From IMG/VR virus record IMGVR_UViG_3300010883_000626, positions 1 to 20,980 of that record: 20,980 nt of DNA; one strand, given 5' to 3'. Both the position numbers and the translations under genes were made by a program. This document shows, piece by piece, positions 14,512 through 19,554 of the stretch. Source of the DNA: a virus. Below the pieces are notes generated by a model. The model saw nothing but the letters and a program-made list of their open reading frames with translations. It was not told the DNA's origin and searched no databases. Each line of letters begins with the position of its first letter. Within the stretch, counting starts at the first letter, position 1.

Positions 14512-15717
14512 TTATTCATTGGTAGATAAAATTTCTTTTAACGCTGTTACTAATTCCATCATCATAACATCCGTGTGATAAGGAGTTGGCGCTATTCTTA
14601 ATCTTTCAGTACCCGGGTCAACTGTGGGACTGTTAATCGCTTGAATATATATCCCATACTCATTAAGAAGTCTATCGCTTGCTTCCTTTGTTTTAAATGG
14701 ATCGTTTACCATGACTGGAATAATGTGAGTGCACGCATTTGGATGAATACTAATGCCGCGATCTGACATCATTTTCTTTAGTTTTTTTGTTCTCGCTTGG
14801 TGTATATCTCGTAAAGAAGAATTATCCCTTAGATAATTTATGGAGGCGAGAGCCCCAGCACATAGTACAGGTGACATGCTTGTAGTGAATATAAATCCAC
14901 TTGCCACCGATCTAATAGCGTCAATAATTTCTCTGTCACCTGCAATATAACCTCCTTGCACGCCGAAAGCTTTGCCTAAAGTGCCGTTGATAATGTCAAT
15001 ATCGTCAGCATATAAATTTAAATGTTCGCAATAGCCCGCACCCGTAGGACCATATAAACCCACGGCGTGAACTTCATCAATATATGTCATTGCTTCGTAT
15101 TTGTGAGCAAGTGCTACAATGTCTTTAATAGGAGAAACATCGCCATCCATACTATACACAGACTCAAAAACAATTACAGGGTTTAGTTTTTCTTTTTTCG
15201 CGAGCTTTAATTGATTTTCTAAATCTTCCATATCATTGTGTTTAAATATTTTCTTCTCTGACCTTGAATGCTTAATTCCCATAATTAGGGAAGCGTGATT
15301 TTTATTGTCAGAAATAAAACAAATATCTGGTATGATACGAGATAAAGCTATTAGAGACCATTCGTTTGCTACAAACGCGCTAGTAAATAACAGCGACGCA
15401 CTCTTATTGTGCAATGAAGCTATTTCTCTTTCAAGAGTTACGTGATAATGTGACGTACCTCCAATATTACGCGTACCTCCAGAACCAGCGCCTGTTTGAT
15501 TTAACGCAGTTTGCATAGAATCAATAACATGCTGGTTTTGACCCATGCCTAAATAGTCGTTAGAACACCAGTTAATTATGTTTTTTGGAGCGTATTTTCC
15601 ATACCATACAGATCTAGGAAACTTTCCACGTTCTCTTAATATGTCATTAAAAATTCTATAACGACCATCGTCTTTAAAGTCTTTAATTGTTTCGTTGATA
15701 TATTTTAAATATTTCAC
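14512..15717 (-). CDS. hemA: 5-aminolevulinate synthase (ALAS), phage-encoded auxiliary metabolic enzyme
   Basis: This 401-residue PLP enzyme condenses glycine with succinyl-CoA to 5-aminolevulinate, the first step of the Shemin route to haem, bacteriochlorophyll and cobalamin. Signature segments are present in order: R-Y-R-I-F (Arg21), [10 protein letters not shown] (Asn53), G-G-T-R-N-I-G-G-T (Thr82), H141, [10 protein letters not shown] (Asp214, His217), G-T-L-G-K-A-F-G (PLP lysine Lys249) and [13 protein letters not shown] (Arg374). Thr82 and the P-T-V-x-x-G-T-E-R-L-R segment separate ALAS from the sister enzymes KBL and BioF. The protein is full length with no lesion. The start is GTG 15717 with AGGAT nine bases upstream; a nearby ATG is out of frame. 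No strong promoter lies directly before it, so it is probably read through from the DUF932 promoter. Confidence 0.93.
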   Translation of the reverse strand: MKYLKYINETIKDFKDDGRYRIFNDILRERGKFPRSVWYGKYAPKNIINWCSNDYLGMGQNQHVIDSMQTALNQTGAGSGGTRNIGGTSHYHVTLEREIASLHNKSASLLFTSAFVANEWSLIALSRIIPDICFISDNKNHASLIMGIKHSRSEKKIFKHNDMEDLENQLKLAKKEKLNPVIVFESVYSMDGDVSPIKDIVALAHKYEAMTYIDEVHAVGLYGPTGAGYCEHLNLYADDIDIINGTLGKAFGVQGGYIAGDREIIDAIRSVASGFIFTTSMSPVLCAGALASINYLRDNSSLRDIHQARTKKLKKMMSDRGISIHPNACTHIIPVMVNDPFKTKEASDRLLNEYGIYIQAINSPTVDPGTERLRIAPTPYHTDVMMMELVTALKEILSTNE

Positions 15718-15747
15718 TCATATATCCTAAATTATTGGATGTTATTA

Positions 15748-15770
15748 GGAGTAGCCCTTAAGGCCACTCC
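15748..15770 (-). other. Intergenic RNA hairpin between the DUF932 gene and ALAS
   Basis: A nine-base stem (plus strand ggagtagcc / ggccactcc, one G-U pair on the minus-strand RNA) with a five-base loop lies in the 66-base gap. It is followed on the minus strand by TAATAACATC, which is AT-rich but not a U-tract. It could be a weak terminator or attenuator, or a processing/stability element that lowers ALAS expression relative to DUF932. Confidence 0.4.
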
Positions 15771-15783
15771 ACATAAAATCGTG

Positions 15784-16740
15784 TTAACAAGCATCAGCCA
15801 TATCCAACGCAGTGGTAAGTGCGTCAACTTTGCGTTTAGCGTTTCCACCAAACCACGCAGAAGCCATTCGAGTATCAGCAGAGCGACCTAGTTTGTGGTC
15901 AGTCATATAGGTTACTGCGTTATATGCATTCCACCATGTTCCAGGCGCAAATTCACAGCCTGGTTGGTCTTCAACAATAGACATAGCTTCTTTTGCTGTG
16001 CGCGCTAAAATTTCTTTTTCTTTTGTTGATTTGCCAAATACGATACCAAAAAACTCAGTAAGTTTTTCGTCTGTGTAACGCTTAGATCCAAGAAACTCTG
16101 CAGCTTCTTTAAATTGTTCAACGCGGTTGTGACCAAGACCTAGAATTTCTTTTACACTTTCAGGATTGAACACTGAGCGATGGTTAACGCGAACAGATGG
16201 TTGACCTACTTCATTAAGTGCAACTGACAAAGTGTTATTGCAAACAACACGCTCCATCACAAACTTAATGTCGATTGCTTTGCCGTACTGGTGTGGGTTT
16301 GAGAAAAGCAAGTAGCCTTTCACTTCATCACCACCAAATAGCGAAAAGCCGTCTTTTACATCAGCCAGTGCCCATACAATTTGACCATCTTTAAGTGAAC
16401 CAGCGGTATCCATTTGCATGTCGCCAGCACGTACAAAGTCAGTAAAGAAGTCAAAAGCTTCTGAATTTTGAACTGGGTTCCAACCTTGACCAACTTGTGT
16501 GAGAATTTTACCATCAGTTGAGCGAACTAATGCTTGTTGACCAGTTTCTATTTGCTCATCTTTGTAATTAATAAATGTATTAACTTTTTCAACAGACCAA
16601 TCAAGCCCTGCAGCTTCCATAATTTGTTGAGGAGTCATCTCATCTGAGACTGGGACGCCTAATCCATGCCAAGGTAGACCTTTGCTTGCACGGTATGCCA
16701 TTTGAGCTTGACCGTTAACCATTTCAATTTCATGTGCCAT
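15784..16740 (-). CDS. DUF932 / phage-plasmid-like protein (TIGR03299 type)
   Basis: This 318-residue soluble protein has the family N-terminus M-A-H-E-I-E-M and W-H-G-L-G-V-P-V (about residues 24-31). These are followed by L-T-Q-V-G-x-G-W-x-P-V-Q-N, L-L-F-S-N-P-H, R-V-V-C-N-N-T-L (about 164-171) and, near the C-terminus, T-W-W-N-A-Y-N-A-V-T. DUF932 proteins are common in phages and plasmids, and their biochemical role is not established. The length is typical. The gene has its own near-consensus sigma-70 promoter and a TAGGAAT ribosome site 10 bases before ATG 16740. GC content appears higher than in its small neighbours, which suggests strong early expression. Confidence 0.88.
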   Translation of the reverse strand: MAHEIEMVNGQAQMAYRASKGLPWHGLGVPVSDEMTPQQIMEAAGLDWSVEKVNTFINYKDEQIETGQQALVRSTDGKILTQVGQGWNPVQNSEAFDFFTDFVRAGDMQMDTAGSLKDGQIVWALADVKDGFSLFGGDEVKGYLLFSNPHQYGKAIDIKFVMERVVCNNTLSVALNEVGQPSVRVNHRSVFNPESVKEILGLGHNRVEQFKEAAEFLGSKRYTDEKLTEFFGIVFGKSTKEKEILARTAKEAMSIVEDQPGCEFAPGTWWNAYNAVTYMTDHKLGRSADTRMASAWFGGNAKRKVDALTTALDMADAC

Positions 16741-16775
16741 GATATATTCCTAATTTGTTTTCATTTGATATATTA

Positions 16776-16804
16776 AATATACACTGATTCTTTCGTATTG
16801 TCAA
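16776..16804 (-). promoter_or_regulatory. Early sigma-70-type promoter of the DUF932-ALAS operon
   Basis: Read on the minus strand, TTGACA (16804-16799) is followed by a 17-base spacer and TATATT (16781-16776). The -10 box is preceded by AATCAGTG, and the sequence upstream of -35 is AT-rich (UP-element-like). The expected start of transcription near 16769 gives a leader of about 30 bases. Confidence 0.85.
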
Positions 16805-16818
16805 TAGTTAATTTGAAA

Positions 16819-16995
16819 TTAATTCAAACTATTTCTCTGAGACTCGACAATCATTTGCATTTCAATATCCTCGGCTCTACGCTGAAATTCTTCAGCGAGG
16901 TCTAGAATTTTAAACGCGGGAATTTTTGAATTTGGCCCATCAGTATGGCGGATGAGCTCGCGGAGTTTAGTAATCATTTCGTAATATTCTAACAT
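16819..16995 (-). CDS. Small uncharacterised helical protein (58 residues)
   Basis: A 58-codon frame runs from ATG 16995 to TAA 16819. It begins M-L-E-Y-Y-E-M-I-T-K-L-R-E-L-I-R, has a short T-D-G-P-N-S linker, and continues with a second helix-like part (A-E-E-F-Q-R-R-A-E-D-I-E-M-Q-M). It reads as a small charged helical hairpin. Support for a real gene is strong despite its size: a TGAGGAAT ribosome site lies nine bases upstream, a dedicated near-consensus promoter precedes it, and it fills a 317-base gap. The function is unknown. Confidence 0.8.
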   Translation of the reverse strand: MLEYYEMITKLRELIRHTDGPNSKIPAFKILDLAEEFQRRAEDIEMQMIVESQRNSLN

Positions 16996-17021
16996 AATAT
17001 ATTCCTCATTTTCATAATTAT

Positions 17022-17050
17022 ATTATACACTGATTCTAAATAAATGTAAA
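17022..17050 (-). promoter_or_regulatory. Early sigma-70-type promoter of the 58-residue protein gene
   Basis: On the minus strand TTTACA (17050-17045), a 17-base spacer and a perfect TATAAT (17027-17022) are present. The 11 bases before the -10 box include GAATCAGTG, identical to the DUF932 promoter. Confidence 0.82.
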
Positions 17051-17057
17051 GGAAAAG

Positions 17058-17357
17058 TTAATGTATTTCCGTTGAACTCATTTCAATAGAGTCTACCATA
17101 TTGTGCGTGTATTGATGATAACCGTTTTTCAAAAGATCAACTACATGCACAAATTTGCTGTCAGTTTCTATTCCAATAACTAGCCATTCCTCTTTAGCTT
17201 TATACATATGGTCATCGATAAACTCTTCAGCTTCTTCTTTTGTACTAAAACTAATTGCTTTCGATAACCCGAAGACGTCGGTTTTTGCAAAAACACCTTG
17301 GTTTTTAAATGCACCTAAGAAGAAACCTAGATTTTCTTCTGCTATCGTATACCGCAT
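17058..17357 (-). CDS. Uncharacterised small protein (99 residues)
   Basis: The preferred start is ATG 17357 (M-R-Y-T-I-A-E-E-N-L-G). It lies beyond the upstream gene's stop and has AAAAGG about ten bases before it. A longer version from TTG 17393 would overlap the neighbour and lacks such a site. The protein has a mixed alpha/beta pattern: F-F-L-G-A-F, a K-E-E-A-E-E-F-I-D-D-H helix (about residues 40-50), then E-E-W-L-V-I-G-I-E and V-H-V-V-D-L-L. No family or catalytic motif was recognised. It follows the conserved 185-residue gene by 19 bases on the same transcript. Confidence 0.72.
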   Translation of the reverse strand: MRYTIAEENLGFFLGAFKNQGVFAKTDVFGLSKAISFSTKEEAEEFIDDHMYKAKEEWLVIGIETDSKFVHVVDLLKNGYHQYTHNMVDSIEMSSTEIH

Positions 17358-17376
17358 TAAACTTGACCTTTTAAAT

Positions 17377-17934
17377 TTAAGTTGCAACTTCAAACCAATC
17401 TGGTATTTTTCTTTTTGACCAAGCCATTTTAAAACGGTGTTGCTTTGTTTGATAAAATTTTCTATAAGACTCTACCACATTATTTTCATCCATACATTCT
17501 GGATTTGATTTCATCGCAAGAGGCTGTGAAGTCAAAGGACCAAGCGGGATGTTTTTTGGTAGACTTTCTAAAATATTTTTTAACAGTTTATCAGTGGCGT
17601 GAACCTTTTCATAGCGATATTTATATTCTTCACAAAGCGCCGCGAAGTGCGCCCAGTGCCAATTATAATTGCTATTTGATTCTGCGGTCCAAACCGTGCA
17701 TGGGTGGTACATGTGTACGGGCTTATAGAGCGTATTCTCGCGACCGTCCGATAGCGTCCAATACTTAACCATCGACTTACCAGACTTTGAAAGTCTTCGC
17801 TCTAGACGCCCATCTAGCATGCGGTGGACGGTAGATAACATCTGCGCAGATTCGACAATCATTTTAACTACGTGCTTATCGCATTGTAATTGCGCGGATT
17901 TTACTGGGTGCTTATCAAGTATGAATAGATTCAT
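17377..17934 (-). CDS. Conserved phage protein of unknown function (185 residues, D-K-H-V-V-K family)
   Basis: The 185-residue sequence has a recognisable but unnamed pattern that I associate with many phage hypothetical proteins: M-N-L-F-I-L-D, C-D-K-H-V-V-K-M-I-V-E-S-A-Q-M-L (about residues 18-33), a H-P-C-T-V-W-x-x-E-S-x-x-N-Y-x-W-x-W-A-H block (about 77-95), and a C-terminal S-Y-R-x-F-Y...K-x-R-F/F-K-M-A-W block before P-D-W-F. The conserved His, Cys, Asp and Trp residues suggest a metal- or nucleic-acid-related enzyme, but no function is known to me. The start ATG 17934 overlaps the end of the SWIM-like gene by 20 bases, and TAGGA lies upstream. Confidence 0.72.
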   Translation of the reverse strand: MNLFILDKHPVKSAQLQCDKHVVKMIVESAQMLSTVHRMLDGRLERRLSKSGKSMVKYWTLSDGRENTLYKPVHMYHPCTVWTAESNSNYNWHWAHFAALCEEYKYRYEKVHATDKLLKNILESLPKNIPLGPLTSQPLAMKSNPECMDENNVVESYRKFYQTKQHRFKMAWSKRKIPDWFEVAT

Positions 17935-18130
17935 TATAAAATGTTTGTCCTACGCCTAAAATTCCAAGTTCTACTGATGTAATGTGTTTGCACTTATATA
18001 CCGCGCGCTTACTGCACGTACATGCAAATCCTGTTTCGTCCATTACTACTTCACAGCCCCTAAAAGTCCACGAGGTTCCATTAAAAGCATGCCCAACAGT
18101 ATTAATAAATTTTGATTTAAAGCTTTTCAT
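17915..18130 (-). CDS. Mini SWIM-type zinc-finger-like protein (71 residues)
   Basis: The 71-residue product has C-T-C (Cys37, Cys39), seven intervening residues, and C-K-H (Cys47, His49). The C-x-C-x(n)-C-x-H pattern of the SWIM zinc-binding domain is complete, and the preceding G-C-E-V-V and F-A strand residues fit the usual SWIM beta-hairpin. SWIM domains mediate DNA or protein binding and are normally part of larger proteins; here the motif makes up most of the gene. The start overlaps the stop of the previous gene (ATGA), and the 3' end overlaps the next gene. The zinc-binding function is inferred from the motif only. Confidence 0.65.
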   Translation of the reverse strand: MKSFKSKFINTVGHAFNGTSWTFRGCEVVMDETGFACTCSKRAVYKCKHITSVELGILGVGQTFYNESIHT

Positions 18131-18465
18131 GCTGCTACCTCTAATTGATTCTGCAGACGTTTATTCATAATTTTTTCATACCAAGCAGGATTTTTATCTT
18201 TGAGGATAGCTACCGGAGCCATTCCAAAAAGATAAGCATTTGCGTAATCTTCAACGGTGTGGTTTTTAATAAGCTCTTTCAGGAACTTTGCTTTAGTGAT
18301 TGGACCTTTATGCTTGAAGCGCGCAATAAAAAGATCTTTACCTTTGCCGATGCGTGTAGGATGAACACCTGGCTTATCTTCATACACTGGACGACCGTTA
18401 TAATCGCCAGTATATGTTAGGTAGCCACCGTGATAGTTGATTTTTGTTTTGTCAAAGCTTGTCAT
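18127..18465 (-). CDS. Uncharacterised protein (112 residues)
   Basis: The preferred start is ATG 18465 (M-T-S-F-D-K-T-K-I), which has GGTAAGGAAT upstream. A longer frame from 18507 would overlap the preceding gene and is less likely. The N-terminal half contains Y-H-G-G-Y-L-T-Y-T-G-D-Y-N-G-R-P-V-Y and is Gly/Tyr-rich, probably beta. The C-terminal half is basic and helical (K-A-K-F-L-K-E-L-I-K-N, W-Y-E-K-I-M-N-K-R). No known family was recognised. It sits 10 bases after the 89-residue gene in the same transcript and overlaps the SWIM-like gene by four bases. Confidence 0.75.
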   Translation of the reverse strand: MTSFDKTKINYHGGYLTYTGDYNGRPVYEDKPGVHPTRIGKGKDLFIARFKHKGPITKAKFLKELIKNHTVEDYANAYLFGMAPVAILKDKNPAWYEKIMNKRLQNQLEVAA

Positions 18466-18475
18466 ATTGTATTCC

Positions 18476-18745
18476 TTACCAATAGGCCACTTGGCCAGTA
18501 GATGCATTTTCTAGGATTGAGTTCAGCATAAGTTTGGCATCGCCGTCGTCAGCAAAACCTTCTTCTGAAGCAAAATCCATATCAGACGAAAGGAACAAAT
18601 CTTGGGCAACACCGTAGCAGCCAACCCAGAATTGGCCATCTTCGACAGTATCACAACGACGCTGGATTGAACCTTTGTCGGTGTCGATAGTGAAGATAAG
18701 ACCGGCTTCATTTGCATTTACGAAGTTGATACCAAGATTTTTCAT
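18476..18745 (-). CDS. Uncharacterised protein (89 residues), first gene of an early operon
   Basis: The 89-residue acidic protein begins M-K-N-L-G-I-N-F-V-N. It carries a beta-like segment A-G-L-I-F-T-I-D-T-D, two cysteines (Cys31 and Cys43), and an Asp/Glu-rich stretch near residues 54-69 (S-D-M-D-F-A-S-E-E-G-F). No family was recognised. The start ATG 18745 has AAAAGGAATC eight or so bases upstream and is preceded by a near-consensus promoter. It leads a run of overlapping or closely spaced genes (89, 112, 71, 185 and 99 residues). Confidence 0.75.
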   Translation of the reverse strand: MKNLGINFVNANEAGLIFTIDTDKGSIQRRCDTVEDGQFWVGCYGVAQDLFLSSDMDFASEEGFADDGDAKLMLNSILENASTGQVAYW

Positions 18746-18779
18746 TTGAGTGATTCCTTTTGATTCTCTTTATACTATT

Positions 18780-18808
18780 AATATAACCGAGTATACATGG
18801 AATGTCAA
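18780..18808 (-). promoter_or_regulatory. Early sigma-70-type promoter of the 89-residue protein operon
   Basis: On the minus strand TTGACA (18808-18803), a 17-base spacer and TATATT (18785-18780) are present. The 18 bases tgtcaatagttaatttga (plus strand, 18803-18820) are identical to 16799-16816 at the DUF932 promoter. Confidence 0.85.
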
Positions 18809-18827
18809 TAGTTAATTTGATTTAATT

Positions 18828-19496
18828 TCAAATTTCATAAAGTTCTTTATATTTTTTGCGAACTGCGAGAAAATGTGATAAGTAATCAAAAGTATTAATC
18901 TTAAAAACTTGAGATTCCGAGCCGTCAACTGCTATTAAGATAACTGCTTGCTTAATCGGGATGCCGGTGCGTTCAAAAAAAGCAGCTGCATAAAACGAAG
19001 CTTGAATAAAGTATCCTTCAATCCATTCAGCTTTTTTTGGTTTACGTGATGTTTTAAAGTCAATAATTGATAGCTCGCCATCGTATTCTGCAATACAGTC
19101 GACTTGGCCGGCGCATTTTAGTTTATCACTGTAAAGGAATTCTTCTTGCATCCATACATTATCAATCCGGCCGTCAATAATTTGGCGCAAGTCATTAAAC
19201 GTATTTAAATTGGCAGGCATGTGTTTACCTTTCCAATCTTCTTTATTGTTTAGGTAATCTTCTGCGAGAGTGTGTACTGCAGTACCTCGACCAGCGGCCT
19301 GACGAGAAATCTTGTTTGCTTCTTCCTCGCCCACGCGTTTACGCCATTCTAAAATGCCTTGTTTACTTAAAATCCCAAGTACTGTTGTGATGGATGGATA
19401 TGCATTACCGTCAGGCGTAAAATACTTACGACCAGACTCGGTAGTTTTGCGTGTTAGTTTGGGTAGCTCTACGCTATGATCGACATGGTTAAACAT
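18828..19496 (-). CDS. PD-(D/E)XK nuclease (RecB/Cas4-like exonuclease family)
   Basis: I place the start at ATG 19496 (222 residues). The longer frame from 19538 would begin inside the promoter, upstream of the predicted transcript start, while AAAGGAATC sits just before 19496. Visible motifs are G-R-G-T-A-V-H (about residues 75-81, helix before the core), G-Q-V-D-C-I-A-E (Asp in the first core strand), L-S-I-I-D-F-K-T (the D-x-K catalytic pair) and Y-F-I-Q-A-S-F-Y-A (the Q-x-x-x-Y helix typical of RecB-like nucleases). Metal-dependent nucleases of this type act on DNA ends or single-stranded DNA, and in a T4-like phage may serve recombination or host DNA breakdown. The core residues are all present. 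Confidence 0.85.
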   Translation of the reverse strand: MFNHVDHSVELPKLTRKTTESGRKYFTPDGNAYPSITTVLGILSKQGILEWRKRVGEEEANKISRQAAGRGTAVHTLAEDYLNNKEDWKGKHMPANLNTFNDLRQIIDGRIDNVWMQEEFLYSDKLKCAGQVDCIAEYDGELSIIDFKTSRKPKKAEWIEGYFIQASFYAAAFFERTGIPIKQAVILIAVDGSESQVFKINTFDYLSHFLAVRKKYKELYEI

Positions 19497-19520
19497 TCTT
19501 TGATTCCTTTGATATTTTCT

Positions 19521-19549
19521 ATTATACACTAATATCAAAAGAATGTCAA
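19521..19549 (-). promoter_or_regulatory. Early sigma-70-type promoter of the nuclease gene
   Basis: This is a perfect TTGACA (19549-19544), 17-base spacer and perfect TATAAT (19526-19521) on the minus strand, with TTAGTG before the -10 box. It lies directly after the stop codon of the protease gene. The predicted start near 19514 gives a leader of only about 18 bases with an AAAGGAA ribosome site. Confidence 0.9.
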
Positions 19550-19554
19550 CAACA

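Noticed and set aside
14512-15717. Alternative assignment of the ALAS gene as KBL (2-amino-3-ketobutyrate CoA ligase) or BioF
   Set aside because: Thr82 in G-G-T-R-N-I and the P-T-V-x-x-G-T-E-R-L-R segment are ALAS signatures. KBL and BioF have different residues at these places.
17618-17625. TATAAATA on the minus strand inside the 185-residue gene
   Set aside because: It arises from the codons for Y-K-Y, is mid-gene, and does not precede any start codon at the usual distance.
19497-19538. Longer N-terminus of the nuclease from ATG 19538
   Set aside because: These codons overlap the -10 box and spacer of a perfect promoter and lie upstream of the predicted transcript start. The ATG at 19496 has a good ribosome site.
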